From Stutzerimonas stutzeri (GTDB lineage Bacteria; Pseudomonadota; Gammaproteobacteria; Pseudomonadales; Pseudomonadaceae), in assembly GCF_018138085.1 (NCBI RefSeq), contig NZ_CP073105.1, positions 3,224,001 through 3,288,000 on the forward strand: DNA of 64,000 nt, given 5' to 3'. Of this stretch, positions 20,409 through 31,544 are shown one piece after another. The notes beneath the pieces were generated by a model that did no database searches, had not been told where the DNA came from, and saw nothing but the letters and a program-made list of their open reading frames with translations. The first letter of the stretch is position 1; every line of letters starts with the position of its first letter. The position numbers and the translations under genes were made by a program.

Positions 20409-20870
20409 CTAGCGCTGCTGCCTCAACGTGTCCAGCCGAGCGAGCAGTCCTTCCTTCGTCTGCTCGCCAACCAGATGCTCGCGCACCACACCGGCGGTGT
20501 CCACGATATAGGTCACCGGCAACACCGCACTACGTGGCAAATCCAGGCGGTCGGCCGGATCGACACTGAGCACGCGGAAGGCAATTCCCAGGTCGTCGGC
20601 CGCTGCGGCCAACTCGTCACCCTGCAAGCCGTCGAAGTTCACCCCAAGCACCGTAACGTCATCCCCGGCGCTGTCCAGCGCGTTCAGCTCGGGAACCTCG
20701 GTCCGGCAGGGACCGCACCACTCCGCCCAATAGTTGATGACCAGCCACTGACCCTCGAGCTGTTGCGCCGTGACAGCCGAGCCGTGCTGATCGACGCCCC
20801 AATCTTTCCCGCAGCCGGCCAATGCCAGACAGATGAGCACACCGAACAAACCTGCGGATCGCTTGATCAT
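20409..20870 (-). CDS. TlpA-like thioredoxin-fold lipoprotein
   Basis: A 153-residue protein with a lipobox LAGC (Cys20) and a thioredoxin fold with active site EWCGPC (Cys52, Cys55) and the cis-Pro segment SAVLPVTYIVD. It is probably a membrane-tethered periplasmic disulfide reductase, as in the TlpA/ResA/DsbE group; the partner is unknown. The start MIKRSAGLFG was chosen so that the signal peptide begins at the N-terminus. It follows the YihY gene by about 30 nt. Confidence 0.9.
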   Translation of the reverse strand: MIKRSAGLFGVLICLALAGCGKDWGVDQHGSAVTAQQLEGQWLVINYWAEWCGPCRTEVPELNALDSAGDDVTVLGVNFDGLQGDELAAAADDLGIAFRVLSVDPADRLDLPRSAVLPVTYIVDTAGVVREHLVGEQTKEGLLARLDTLRQQR

Positions 20871-20902
20871 TTTCGTTTCCTTGCTACGTAGCGGTGCCGT
20901 GA

Positions 20903-22123
20903 TCATACCCGTCGCGCCTGCAGCCAGTCGGCAACGCTGCCTCCGAAGAGGCTGGCCTGCTCCTTATGAAGCAGTTCCAGGGTCTGGCGCAGCGTCGGGT
21001 ACCAGGGCTCGTTGAGATGATCCGGTAGCGCCTGCCTACCCGAGAGAGGCCAGGGATTGCAGCGCAACAGCTGATCGAAGCTGTAATGATTGAGGTCGCG
21101 GCAGAGCACCCACCCGGACGACCCGGTGCGGCATACCAGCTGTTCGCGCTCGAAGAATTCGAAAATTTCATCCCATTCGTCCTCCGGCAACTGCCAGCCG
21201 TTTCGATGCGCGTCGCGCAAACGCACCTCGCGGCCGGCCTGCTGGCTCTCGTAAAGCACGCGTAACAGCCCGAGCATGACCAGCAGACGTGGCACCGAGC
21301 GCTGGCGCCATTGCTGCGAAGACGACAAGCCGCACACCAGCTCCGCGCCGAACAGCACGATCATCCAGGAAAGATAAACCCACAGCAGAAACAGCGGCAC
21401 CGCTGCGAAGGCGCCGTAGATCAGTTGATAGCTGGGAAAATAGCTGACGTACAAGCCGAACAACTGCTTTGCCGCCTCGAACAGTACGGCCGTAAACGCC
21501 CCTCCGACCACGGCGTGCCGCAGCGGCACCCGGGTGTTCGGCACAGCCGCGTAGATCAAGGTGAAGGCCGCGATGCTCAGCACCAGCGGCATCGCCTTGA
21601 GAATGGTGCGCGCGCCGACGACGGCGTGCGGCCCGGAGATCAGCGACAGCGAGGTGATGTAGGTGCTCATGGCGAATCCCGCGCCCAGCAACAACGGCCC
21701 CAGGCTCAGGATGGCCCAGTACAGCAGAAAGCTGGAAATACCACGACGGGGTTGGCGCACGCGCCAGATGACATTGAAGGCCTTTTCGATGGTGAGCAGC
21801 ATCATCAGCGCGGTTGCCATCAGAAAGCCCACGCCGAACCAGGTGAGCTGCCTGGCCTGATCGGTGAAGGCAACCAGATACTCCTGAATGGTTGCGCCGG
21901 TGGATGGAATGAAATTGTTGAAGATGTAGAACTGTATCTGCTCGCCGACGCCCTGGAACGCGGGGATAGCCGAGAGCATCGCGAAGGTCACCGTCATCAT
22001 CGGCACCACCGCGAACAACGTCGTATAGGTCAGGGCTGCAGCGCTGTGAGCCCCACGGTCGGCCAGAAAACGCTGCACTAGAAAGCGGACAAACTCGACG
22101 AAATCCTTGATCCGTTGCTGCAT
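20903..22123 (-). CDS. YihY/UPF0761 family inner-membrane protein
   Basis: A 406-residue protein beginning [20 protein letters not shown]. It has the YihY family core [20 protein letters not shown] and about six membrane helices in the first 290 residues, then a soluble C-terminal region of 110 residues with a winged-helix look. The family was once annotated as ribonuclease BN, but that activity belongs to RNase Z, so no enzymatic function is assigned. GAGGGGATGGG precedes the ATG. It is divergent from arsC, with the TlpA-like gene downstream. Confidence 0.88.
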   Translation of the reverse strand: MQQRIKDFVEFVRFLVQRFLADRGAHSAAALTYTTLFAVVPMMTVTFAMLSAIPAFQGVGEQIQFYIFNNFIPSTGATIQEYLVAFTDQARQLTWFGVGFLMATALMMLLTIEKAFNVIWRVRQPRRGISSFLLYWAILSLGPLLLGAGFAMSTYITSLSLISGPHAVVGARTILKAMPLVLSIAAFTLIYAAVPNTRVPLRHAVVGGAFTAVLFEAAKQLFGLYVSYFPSYQLIYGAFAAVPLFLLWVYLSWMIVLFGAELVCGLSSSQQWRQRSVPRLLVMLGLLRVLYESQQAGREVRLRDAHRNGWQLPEDEWDEIFEFFEREQLVCRTGSSGWVLCRDLNHYSFDQLLRCNPWPLSGRQALPDHLNEPWYPTLRQTLELLHKEQASLFGGSVADWLQARRV

Positions 22124-22283
22124 CCCATCCCCTCGGTGCCTGCGACAATTGCCCACCCACACTTGCGGGCTTGTGACAGAGCGAAAGCCTACCTGTGCAG
22201 ACAGCCGCCTGCGAGCAGCGTTTCAAGCCTTGCCGCTTTGAAGGTTAGAATGACGGCCTACCCTGGCGTGAAGCAAACCACAA

Positions 22284-23642
<1,359 letters not shown>

Positions 23643-23652
23643 GTCGCGTGCC

Positions 23653-23677
23653 GGAGCAGGACTACAACTCCTGCTCT
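23653..23677 (+). terminator. Possible hairpin terminator after the arsC-wrbA operon
   Basis: An 8-bp stem GAGCAGGA / TCCTGCTC with a CTACAAC loop begins 11 nt after the DUF2069 stop. There is no T tract, so it may act as a 3'-end stabiliser rather than an efficient terminator. Confidence 0.35.
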
Positions 23678-23775
23678 GGTGCCAGCCGGGCTTATTGGCG
23701 TAAAGAGGCCTCGCGCACCGGCGCTGGCCCGAACTTCAAGACGGAACGCGCACAGCCATCACGGCCTGGGCGCTG

Positions 23776-24480
23776 CTACCAACCGAGCGTTTCCTTGAGA
23801 AACGGAATAGTGAGCTTGCGCTGCGCCTGCAGTGAAGCCTGATCGAGCCGGTCGAGCAGTTCGAACAAGGCACTCATGTCTCGAGCGCCGCGGGTGAGAA
23901 TGAAGCGCCCGACATCATCGGGCAAGTTCAGCCCACGCCGCGAGGCACGTAGCTGCAGCGCGCGCAGCTTGTCCTCGTCGGACAGCTCCTGCAGCTGAAA
24001 CACCAGCGAAAGGCTCAAGCGGGACTTGAGGTCCGGCAGCTGTATCGCGATCTCTCGCGGCGAAGCATCGGCGGCGAGCAACAGACGCCGTCCGCTGTCG
24101 CGCAATCGATTGAACAGATGGAACAGCGCCTCTTCCCAGACGGGATCGCCCGCGACCGCCTCCAGGTCATCCAGGCAGACCAGCTCGCTCTGCTCCAGAT
24201 TGTCCAGCAACGCCGGCCCGTACTCGGCAACCTCGGCCAGCGGCAGGTAAACGGCAAGCTCGCCGCGCTGCTCAACCCGCAGGCACGCGGCCTGTAGCAG
24301 GTGGCTGCGCCCCACCCCGGCATTGCCCCAGAGATAGATCAGCTCGTCAGACCAGCCGGCCTCGGGCGAGCAGACACGCTCGACGTAGCCCAGCGCAGCG
24401 GCATTGGCGCCCGGATAGAAGTTGGCGAAGGTGGCATCGTCGCGAAGGCGGATGCCCAAAGGCAGCTGAATGGGTTTCAT
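23776..24480 (-). CDS. hda: DnaA regulatory inactivator Hda
   Basis: A 234-residue AAA+ protein related to DnaA domain III. The P-loop reads GNAGVGRSH (residues 52-60), with Arg in place of the usual Lys, which is typical of Hda. The N-terminus MKPIQLPLGIRL contains the QLPLG clamp-binding motif that docks Hda on the beta clamp. With the loaded clamp it stimulates ATP hydrolysis by DnaA and so blocks re-initiation. It overlaps the AI-2E-type gene by four bases (ATGA), indicating coupled translation. Confidence 0.94.
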   Translation of the reverse strand: MKPIQLPLGIRLRDDATFANFYPGANAAALGYVERVCSPEAGWSDELIYLWGNAGVGRSHLLQAACLRVEQRGELAVYLPLAEVAEYGPALLDNLEQSELVCLDDLEAVAGDPVWEEALFHLFNRLRDSGRRLLLAADASPREIAIQLPDLKSRLSLSLVFQLQELSDEDKLRALQLRASRRGLNLPDDVGRFILTRGARDMSALFELLDRLDQASLQAQRKLTIPFLKETLGW

Positions 24481-25565
24481 GGTTGGCGGGGCGGATCGAC
24501 CGGAGGCTCTGCGTAAAGGTCCGAGAGTTTATAGAGATCATGCACGTGGCGCAGCAGAACCATGATCACCGCGGCCACCGGCAGCGCCAACAGTACGCCA
24601 GTGAAGCCGAACAGCTGCCCGCCCGCCAGCACGGCGAAGATCACGGCAACCGGATGCAGACCGATCCGGTCTCCCACCAGCAACGGCGTCAGCAGCATAC
24701 CTTCGAGCATCTGCCCGACCGTGAACACCGCGGCCACGCCCAGCAGCGGATACGGCTCCAGACCGAACTGGAACAGTACGGCGACCACCGCCGCGCCTAT
24801 ACCGACCACGAATCCCATGTACGGCACGATGCTGGCAAGCCCAGCCAGCACGCCGATCAGCAGCCCAAGCTCGACGCCGACCAGCATGAGCCCGGCAGAA
24901 TAGACCACGGCCAGCGCCAGCATCACCAACAGCTGTCCGCGGAGAAACGCGCCAATGACCTCGTGACACTCGCGCATCAAAGCCATCACCGTCTCCTCCC
25001 GGCGCCGCGGCAACAGCGCCCGCAACTTGGCCATGATCAGATCCCAATCGCGCAGCAAGTAGAAGCACACAACCGGTACCAGAAAGAGATTCGCTAACCA
25101 TGCCAGCAGCGCAATACCCGAGGCGGTAGCCTGGCTGAGAATGATCGCGACCACGTCCTTGGTGCTGCCTATATTCGCGGAAAACGCACTCTTGAGCTGA
25201 TCGAAACGCCAGAAGTCCTCCTCCAGACCAAACTGCATCTGCACCCAGGGCAGCGCGGTAGCCTGAAGCCAATCGAGCCCCAGCGGTGCCAGCTGATAAA
25301 GATGCATCAACTGCTTGCCCAGCATCGGCACCAATACCAGCAGCATCAACAGACAAAGCAGCAGGAACAGCGCAAACACCAGGATCACGCCCCAGGTGCG
25401 CGAGAGCTTCCAGCGCTCCAGCCTGTCGACCAGCGGATCACCCAGGTAGGCCAGCAGAATCCCCACCAGAAAGGGTGAGAGGATCGGCGACAGCTGGTAA
25501 ACCAGCCAGCCGAGCAGCAAGAGCGCCGCCAGCCAAAGCCAGCGGCTGGTGGGGGTGATGGTCAT
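24477..25565 (-). CDS. AI-2E/PerM family transporter
   Basis: A 362-residue protein with about eight membrane helices, including LWLAALLLLGWLVYQLSPIL and VILVFALFLLLCLLMLLVLV near the N-terminus and the family segment GLASIVPYMGFVVGIGAAVV. A hydrophilic central part lies at about residues 85-140. The family includes exporters for autoinducer 2 and sodium/proton exchangers; the substrate cannot be inferred here. Upstream of hda in Pseudomonas, this pairing is conserved, but no functional link is known to me. Confidence 0.88.
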   Translation of the reverse strand: MTITPTSRWLWLAALLLLGWLVYQLSPILSPFLVGILLAYLGDPLVDRLERWKLSRTWGVILVFALFLLLCLLMLLVLVPMLGKQLMHLYQLAPLGLDWLQATALPWVQMQFGLEEDFWRFDQLKSAFSANIGSTKDVVAIILSQATASGIALLAWLANLFLVPVVCFYLLRDWDLIMAKLRALLPRRREETVMALMRECHEVIGAFLRGQLLVMLALAVVYSAGLMLVGVELGLLIGVLAGLASIVPYMGFVVGIGAAVVAVLFQFGLEPYPLLGVAAVFTVGQMLEGMLLTPLLVGDRIGLHPVAVIFAVLAGGQLFGFTGVLLALPVAAVIMVLLRHVHDLYKLSDLYAEPPVDPPRQP

Positions 25566-25685
25566 GGTCAGTACGCCTTGTTCCGTTGATCGAGGCCGAA
25601 GGGGCTCGGCAGACGAGAGAGAAGAAGCAGGTGCCGCCCGGACTCGGCACCTGTCCGCTGGCCGCCTGAAGCAGCCGGGTTTCTC

Positions 25686-26795
25686 TTACCAGCGAAAACG
25701 CAGCACCTCGCCTTGGTCTTCCGGCGGCGATGGTAGCTCGGCGGGCCGCCCCGGTTCTTCGACGGGCGTCTCGGCATCGATCGGCTGGGCGCCGTTATCA
25801 GCCGCGGCACCAACCGGCGGCACCTCGGTTTCAGTCGGGCGCTCATCGACCTCGTCAGCTGGCACTTCCTGCAGACGTGCCAAGGCGAGTTGTGCCCGAA
25901 GTTGCTCGGGGCTGGCATTGAGGCGATACACCAGGCGATCGCTATCGACCCGCTGCAAGCGGGCGTTGAACGGCTCGAGCAGGCGATCCAGCTCGGCAAA
26001 ACGCTCGACATCGGCGCCCAGCACTTCGAGCGTGATTTCCGAGACCGCTCCCGGGGCGACACGGTATTGCGGTGCCAGGAAAGTACTGACGGCCAGCAAT
26101 ATCTCATCGGCCACGGCGGCGCGCGTGCCACCGCTCGCCTTGCCCTGGGTCTGCTTGTCGCCAAGCCAGAAATGCCAGTTCGCCTGCCAGCTGTCGTCGG
26201 AGTGCTTTGCCAGCACGGCGAGCAGGCCATCGGCATCGTAGCGCTCGGAAACGTCGCGAAGCGCCCGAGGCTCGTCTGCCGCAACCGCTTCAGCAGTGGC
26301 GGCGATCTGCTCGCCAAGATCGGCCAGCGGCAAACGCAGCGGCAAACCACGATGCTGTGCGGCCGCCTGCAGCTCGGATGCGCCGTCCTGCGCATCACCG
26401 ATCAGCTGCGAACCATCACTCGACTCCGTCAACCACCAGGTCAGAACGCTGGGACGATCGCCCCCCCACAACGACAACCCGGCGCTGCGCAGCGCGCGCT
26501 CGGTGGTGGTCGGGTCGAAGCTCACCACCACCGCACCGTCCTCGTAGGCATATCGGCTGATCAGTTGCTGTGGGTCCTTGCGTAGCTGCGCAACGGCAGC
26601 CTGATCCGTCTTGGGATCGCCGGTCAGACGCAACACCAAGGTATCGAACGCCTTGCGCAACGCCTCTTCGCGCTCCGCGGGCTGTTGGCTGGCAACCGGC
26701 TCACGCACTTTGTACAGGTCGCTGACAGGTGCCGCCAGGCTGTGAGCGGAAACCATGGCACAGCACAAAGCTATAACGCGGGGGATAAGGGGCAT
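25686..26795 (-). CDS. DUF2066 periplasmic protein
   Basis: A 369-residue protein with a signal peptide ending near AHSLAA (residue 22). The body matches DUF2066 as I know it, with REEALRKAFDTLVLRLTGDP near the N-terminus. The C-terminal 60 residues are acidic and proline-rich (ETPVEEPGRPAELPSPPEDQ), then end VLRFRW. Function is unknown. The start MPLIPRVIAL puts the signal peptide at the N-terminus. It is divergent from purM, and about 120 nt separate it from the AI-2E-type gene. Confidence 0.83.
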   Translation of the reverse strand: MPLIPRVIALCCAMVSAHSLAAPVSDLYKVREPVASQQPAEREEALRKAFDTLVLRLTGDPKTDQAAVAQLRKDPQQLISRYAYEDGAVVVSFDPTTTERALRSAGLSLWGGDRPSVLTWWLTESSDGSQLIGDAQDGASELQAAAQHRGLPLRLPLADLGEQIAATAEAVAADEPRALRDVSERYDADGLLAVLAKHSDDSWQANWHFWLGDKQTQGKASGGTRAAVADEILLAVSTFLAPQYRVAPGAVSEITLEVLGADVERFAELDRLLEPFNARLQRVDSDRLVYRLNASPEQLRAQLALARLQEVPADEVDERPTETEVPPVGAAADNGAQPIDAETPVEEPGRPAELPSPPEDQGEVLRFRW

Positions 26796-27111
26796 GCGGA
26801 TACTCGCTGGCTGGCCAGTCATGGGAAGCCTACCGGTCGCTCGGCGGCGGCCGGATGCGGCAACGTGAACACGCGTTATACCTTAAACAGGCGCTTGAAT
26901 CGGGGCAACCGCCGCACTTGCGCGTCACAGGCTCGACTCGACTCGCCGCTTTAGCCCACGGCAGCCGGATCGGGCGTGCGGGATGGTCGCTATGCGGCAA
27001 GCCTGATAAAATCGCGCGCTTTCCGCTGACCGGTCCGGCGCCCTCGCCATGTCGAGACAGCTGCCTCGTCCCACCGGTCGCCCCGCACTCTCCTCACAGG
27101 TCCGGATCTCT
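26796..27111. other. Divergent intergenic region, DUF2066 gene / purM
   Basis: About 316 nt with no credible gene. It must hold the purM promoter and that of the DUF2066 gene. A TGATAAAAT at 27004-27012 looks like a -10 element pointing towards purM, but no convincing -35 is present. No purine riboswitch fold is apparent to me. Confidence 0.35.
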
Positions 27112-28170
27112 ATGAGCAAGCAACCCTCCATCAGCTACAAGGACGCCGGTGTCGACATCGATGCAGGCGAAGCGCTGGTCGAACGCATCAAGGGCGTAGC
27201 CAAGCGCACTGCGCGTCCTGAAGTCATGGGCGGGCTGGGCGGCTTCGGCGCGCTCTGCGAAATCCCGGCGGGCTACAAACAGCCCGTGCTGGTATCCGGC
27301 ACCGACGGCGTGGGCACCAAGCTGCGCCTGGCGCTGAACCTGAACAAGCATGACAGCATTGGCCAGGATCTGGTGGCCATGTGCGTCAACGACCTGGTGG
27401 TCTGCGGCGCCGAGCCGCTGTTCTTCCTCGACTACTACGCGACCGGCAAGCTCAATGTCGACATCGCCGCCACCGTGGTCACCGGCATCGGTGCCGGCTG
27501 CGAACTGGCAGGCTGCTCGCTGGTGGGCGGCGAGACGGCAGAGATGCCTGGCATGTACGAAGGGGAAGACTACGACCTGGCGGGCTTCTGTGTCGGCGTG
27601 GTGGAAAAGAGCGAGATCATCGACGGGACAACCGTGACCGCGGGCGATGCCCTGATCGCACTGCCCTCCTCCGGACCGCATTCCAACGGCTATTCGCTGA
27701 TCCGCAAGATCATCGAAGTCGCCGGGGCTGACATCGAGAACACCCAGCTCGACGGCAAGCCGCTCACCGAACTGCTGATGGCGCCGACCCGCATCTACGT
27801 CAAGCCGCTGCTCAAGCTGATCAAGGACACCGGCGCGGTGAAGGCCATGGCACACATCACCGGTGGCGGCCTGCTGGACAACATTCCGCGGGTACTACCC
27901 GAGGGCAGCCAGGCGGTCATCGACGTCGCCAGCTGGCAGCGTCCGGCGGTCTTCGACTGGCTGCAGGAGCAAGGCAATGTCGAAGAGCACGAGATGCACC
28001 GTGTGCTGAACTGCGGCGTGGGCATGGTCATCTGCGTGGCCCAGGACCAGGTCGACACCGTGCTCGACAATCTGCGTGACGCCGGTGAACAACCATGGGT
28101 GATCGGTCAGATCGCGGCGGCCGGCGAAGCTGCCGAGCGCGTCGTTCTGAACAACCTGAAAAGTCACTGA
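27112..28170 (+). CDS. purM: Phosphoribosylformylglycinamidine cyclo-ligase PurM
   Basis: A 352-residue enzyme closing the imidazole ring to AIR, the fifth step of purine synthesis. Family segments are [55 protein letters not shown] and [20 protein letters not shown] at 27112 is the family start, preceded by a weak GGATCTCT site. Its stop overlaps the purN start (TGATG), so the two are translationally coupled. Confidence 0.97.
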   Translation: MSKQPSISYKDAGVDIDAGEALVERIKGVAKRTARPEVMGGLGGFGALCEIPAGYKQPVLVSGTDGVGTKLRLALNLNKHDSIGQDLVAMCVNDLVVCGAEPLFFLDYYATGKLNVDIAATVVTGIGAGCELAGCSLVGGETAEMPGMYEGEDYDLAGFCVGVVEKSEIIDGTTVTAGDALIALPSSGPHSNGYSLIRKIIEVAGADIENTQLDGKPLTELLMAPTRIYVKPLLKLIKDTGAVKAMAHITGGGLLDNIPRVLPEGSQAVIDVASWQRPAVFDWLQEQGNVEEHEMHRVLNCGVGMVICVAQDQVDTVLDNLRDAGEQPWVIGQIAAAGEAAERVVLNNLKSH

Positions 28171-28817
28171 TGAGCGCGACCTGCAACATCGTTGTGCTCA
28201 TATCGGGATCGGGCAGCAACCTGCAGGCCCTGATCGACAGCCTCGACGCCGACAACCCGGCACGCATCTGCGCGGTTGTTTCCAATCGTGCAGAAGCCTT
28301 CGGACTGCAACGCGCGCAGGCTGCGGGCATTGCCACGCACTTGGTACGGCACAAGGACTACGCCGACCGGGAAGCCTTCGATGCGGCGTTGATGGATATC
28401 ATCGACACGCATCAGCCAAATCTGGTGGTGCTGGCGGGGTTCATGCGTATCCTCACCCCCGGCTTCGTGCGCCACTTCCAGGGCCGGTTGCTCAACATAC
28501 ACCCGTCGCTGTTGCCGAAATACAAAGGTCTGGATACCCATCGCCGGGCGCTGGATGCTGGCGATTGCGAGCATGGCTGCAGCGTCCATTTCGTCACCGA
28601 GGAACTCGATGGTGGCCCCGTGGCCATTCAGGCTGCGTTTACCGTCGAGCCCGGCGACAGCATCGACAAACTCACCGAGCGGGTGCATGCGGCCGAGCAT
28701 GTCATCTATCCTCTGGCCGTTCGCTGGTTCGCCGAGGGCCGCTTGCGCCTCGCCGAACAAGGCGCGATGCTGGACGAAACCCTGCTGCCGGCTACCGGCC
28801 ATCTGTTACGAATCTAG
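28170..28817 (+). CDS. purN: Phosphoribosylglycinamide formyltransferase PurN
   Basis: A 215-residue folate-dependent formyltransferase of the third purine step. The substrate loop ISGSGSNLQ (residues 11-19) and the catalytic block LLNIHPSLLPKYKGLDTHRR with Asn and His, plus HFVTEELDGGPVAIQA with Asp, are all present. The initiation codon overlaps the purM stop. The following DUF3108 gene starts 8 nt downstream and is probably cotranscribed. Confidence 0.97.
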   Translation: MSATCNIVVLISGSGSNLQALIDSLDADNPARICAVVSNRAEAFGLQRAQAAGIATHLVRHKDYADREAFDAALMDIIDTHQPNLVVLAGFMRILTPGFVRHFQGRLLNIHPSLLPKYKGLDTHRRALDAGDCEHGCSVHFVTEELDGGPVAIQAAFTVEPGDSIDKLTERVHAAEHVIYPLAVRWFAEGRLRLAEQGAMLDETLLPATGHLLRI

Positions 28818-28825
28818 GAGATATT

Positions 28826-29536
28826 ATGCGTCGCGCCTTGCTGCTCGCTCTCGCCGTACTGGCTCTGCCGGTCCAGGCTCTAGAGCTCAAGCCCTTCTCC
28901 GCCAGCTACACCGCCGACTGGAAACAGGTGCCGGTCAGTGGCACCGCCCAGCGCAGCCTGGAAAAGCTCGACGGTGATACCTGGCAGCTGGATTTCGAAG
29001 CCTCCATGTTGGTGGCCAGCTTCAACGAGCGCAGCACCTTCAAGGTCGAAGGCGATACCTTCATTCCGCAGAAGTATCGGCTCAAGCGCAGCGGGCTCGG
29101 CAAAGGCAAGGTCATCAAGCACGACTTCGACTGGGCCGCGAAGCAGGTCGTCGGAGAAGACCGTGGTGATCCCATCAAGCTGCCGCTCAACCGCGGCCTG
29201 CTGGACAAATCCACCTACCAGATCGCCCTTCAGCAGGCCGTAGCGGCCGGCGAGAAGAGCATGAGCTATCAGGTCGTCGACGGGGATGAAATCGAAACCT
29301 ACGATTTCCGTGTCCTCGGCGAAGAGAAGGTCAGTACCAAAGCCGGGCAGGTGGATGCGATCAAGGTCGAACGCGTGCGTGACCCGACCCAGAGCAAGCG
29401 TCAGACGATTCTCTGGTTCGCCACCGACTGGGATTACCTGCTGGTCCGCCTGCATCAGGTGGAAAAGGACGGCAAGGAATACCAGATCATGCTTGATGAA
29501 GGCACCGTCGGCGGCAAAGCCGTGAAAGGTGACTGA
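28826..29536 (+). CDS. DUF3108 periplasmic protein
   Basis: A 236-residue protein with a signal peptide (LLLALAVLALPVQA, cleaved near residue 19) and the DUF3108 pattern of a beta-rich lipocalin-like domain (FSASYTADWKQVPVSGTAQR, WFATDWDYLLVRLHQVEKDG). Function is unknown; the family often follows purN in Pseudomonas. AGGAG lies 6 nt before the ATG. Confidence 0.85.
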   Translation: MRRALLLALAVLALPVQALELKPFSASYTADWKQVPVSGTAQRSLEKLDGDTWQLDFEASMLVASFNERSTFKVEGDTFIPQKYRLKRSGLGKGKVIKHDFDWAAKQVVGEDRGDPIKLPLNRGLLDKSTYQIALQQAVAAGEKSMSYQVVDGDEIETYDFRVLGEEKVSTKAGQVDAIKVERVRDPTQSKRQTILWFATDWDYLLVRLHQVEKDGKEYQIMLDEGTVGGKAVKGD

Positions 29537-29593
29537 TTTCACCTGCGCCAGCTCGCTGGCGCAGCTTCACTCGCTGCAATACCGAGCCCATCG

Positions 29594-30259
29594 ATGACTT
29601 GCTACCGCGCCCTGATGTTCGCCCTGCTGCCGGTTTTCGCAGGCTGCCAATCCATGCCCTGGAACCATCAACCGCCCGGGCAACCGATCGAACGGCTACA
29701 GGGTGAGGTCACGCGTAGCGAGGGCAAGCTCTTGCTGCGCACCTGCCAGGGCGAGCGACAGGTAGAGCTACTCGACTCGCAAGCGACGGGTTTCGGTGAC
29801 GATGCACAAGCGCTGTGGGCTGACGGCAGCGCGCCCTTATTCGCCGACGTCCGTGGCCGACTGGTCTCACGAGCCAACGGCAACGCACAGCTGCAATTGA
29901 CCCAGATCTACCGCCTCGAGGGCGATGGCCACGGCTGCAACGCCCGCGAGTTCGACCAGCTCACCCTCCGTGCTGGCGGCCACGAGCCGGGCTGGAGTAT
30001 GCGGATCACGAATCAAGGCATGCTGCTCCAACGCCCGGATCAGCCCCCCTTGGCCCTTCCCTTTCTGGAAGAACAGTTGCCGGGCGGGCAAACCAGCTTT
30101 AGCAGCGAGGCGAACAACCAGCGCCTCGATCTATGGGTAGCTCCGCAACGCTGCGTCGACAGCGCCACCGGCGCGGTCACCCACCTGACAGCCGAGCTGC
30201 GCCTGGACGACCAGACCCTGCGCGGCTGCGCCTATTACGGTGGTGCACGTAGCGAATGA
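29594..30259 (+). CDS. Putative lipoprotein of unknown function
   Basis: A 221-residue protein with lipobox FAGC (Cys18). It carries four further cysteines (in RTCQGE, HGCNAREF, PQRCVDS and RGCAYYGG), a spacing consistent with two disulfide bonds. The second half, beginning GHEPGWSMRI and ending with RGCAYYGG, resembles the small MliC/DUF-type lysozyme-inhibitor or HslJ-like lipoproteins, but I would not name it. It stands between the DUF3108 gene and dapC. Confidence 0.72.
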   Translation: MTCYRALMFALLPVFAGCQSMPWNHQPPGQPIERLQGEVTRSEGKLLLRTCQGERQVELLDSQATGFGDDAQALWADGSAPLFADVRGRLVSRANGNAQLQLTQIYRLEGDGHGCNAREFDQLTLRAGGHEPGWSMRITNQGMLLQRPDQPPLALPFLEEQLPGGQTSFSSEANNQRLDLWVAPQRCVDSATGAVTHLTAELRLDDQTLRGCAYYGGARSE

Positions 30260-30311
30260 ATCTGTCGAAGCGTGAATCAGCACGCTTCCCGAAGTCTCGA
30301 AGACCACGACC

Positions 30312-31508
30312 ATGAATGATGACCTTTCCCTCCTGCAGCCCTATCCATTCGAGAAGCTGCGCACCTTGCTCGCTGGCGCCCAGCCGCCGGTCGAGAAGCG
30401 CCCGATAGCCTTGTCGATCGGGGAGCCGAAGCACCCTTCCCCCGATTTCGTCGCCCAGGCGCTGGCCGCCAATCTCGATCAACTGGCGGTTTACCCTTCC
30501 ACGCTCGGCATACCGGCGCTGCGCGAATCGATCGCCCGCTGGGCCGAGAAGCGCTTCGGCGTCGCACCTGGCGGCATCGACCCGGCCCGCCATGTGCTGC
30601 CGGTCAACGGCACCCGTGAAGCCCTGTTCGCATTCACCCAGGCCGTAGTCAACCGCGGCACCGATGCGCTGGTGGTCAGCCCGAATCCTTTCTATCAGAT
30701 ATACGAAGGCGCCACGCTGCTGGCCGGTGCCACGCCGCACTACCTGCCCTGCACAGCCGAGAACGGTTTCAACCCCGATTTCGATGCGGTCTCGGCCAGC
30801 ACATGGCAACGCACTCAAATCCTTTTCCTTTGCTCGCCCGGCAACCCGACCGGTGCGCTGGTGCCCCTCGACACACTGAAGAAACTGATCGCCCTGGCCG
30901 ACCAGCATGATTTCGTCATCGCTGCGGACGAGTGCTATAGCGAGCTGTATTTCGATGAGGAGCAACCGCCGGCGGGACTACTCACCGCCTGCGCCGCACT
31001 TGGGCGCGATGATTTCAAGCGCTGTGTGGTCTTCCACAGCCTCTCCAAGCGCTCCAACCTGCCTGGGTTGCGCTCCGGATTCGTCGCTGGCGATGCCGAG
31101 ATCCTCAAGGCGTTCCTGCTCTACCGCACCTACCACGGCTGCGCCATGCCGGTGCAGACACAGTTGGCCAGCATCGCCGCCTGGAGCGATGAAGAGCACG
31201 TCCAGGCCAACCGACAGCTCTACCGCGAGAAATTCGACGCCGTGCTGGACATCCTTACCCCGGTAATGGACGTGCAGCGCCCCGATGGCGGCTTCTATCT
31301 CTGGCCAAAAACGCCTGTCGACGACCAGCAATTCACCCGCGAGCTGTTCGCCCGTGAGCACGTTACCGTGGTGCCGGGTTCTTACCTGTCGCGCGAGGTA
31401 CACGGCGTCAGCCCTGGAGCAGGGCGGGTGCGCATGGCGCTGGTCGCGCCGCTGGCCGATTGCGTCGAGGCCGCTGAGCGCATTCGCGCCTTCATTGCCA
31501 CGCTATGA
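30312..31508 (+). CDS. dapC: Succinyldiaminopimelate transaminase DapC
   Basis: A 398-residue fold-type I aminotransferase. The PLP lysine is Lys246 in FHSLSKRSNLPGLRSGF; other markers are SPGNPTGALVPLD and ADECYSELYFDE. The start MNDDLSLLQPYPFEKLRTLL and the GEPKHPSP motif are typical of DapC, which makes N-succinyl-L,L-diaminopimelate from the 2-amino-6-keto compound, before DapE. dapD and dapE, the preceding and following steps, lie within 6 kb, supporting the call. A strong hairpin follows the stop codon. Confidence 0.93.
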   Translation: MNDDLSLLQPYPFEKLRTLLAGAQPPVEKRPIALSIGEPKHPSPDFVAQALAANLDQLAVYPSTLGIPALRESIARWAEKRFGVAPGGIDPARHVLPVNGTREALFAFTQAVVNRGTDALVVSPNPFYQIYEGATLLAGATPHYLPCTAENGFNPDFDAVSASTWQRTQILFLCSPGNPTGALVPLDTLKKLIALADQHDFVIAADECYSELYFDEEQPPAGLLTACAALGRDDFKRCVVFHSLSKRSNLPGLRSGFVAGDAEILKAFLLYRTYHGCAMPVQTQLASIAAWSDEEHVQANRQLYREKFDAVLDILTPVMDVQRPDGGFYLWPKTPVDDQQFTRELFAREHVTVVPGSYLSREVHGVSPGAGRVRMALVAPLADCVEAAERIRAFIATL

Positions 31509-31510
31509 CG

Positions 31511-31542
31511 AACAAGCCGGACGTCGAAACGTCCGGCTTGCG
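31511..31542. terminator. Bidirectional hairpin between dapC and a small convergent gene
   Basis: A perfect 12-bp stem CAAGCCGGACGT / ACGTCCGGCTTG with a CGAA loop begins 5 nt after the dapC stop and ends 5 nt before the stop of the convergent small gene. It lacks a long T run on either side but is well placed to end both transcripts. Confidence 0.65.
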
Positions 31543-31544
31543 CT

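Noticed and set aside
20903..22123. Ribonuclease BN
   Set aside because: The old YihY annotation is not supported: the protein is a multi-helix membrane protein without nuclease motifs.
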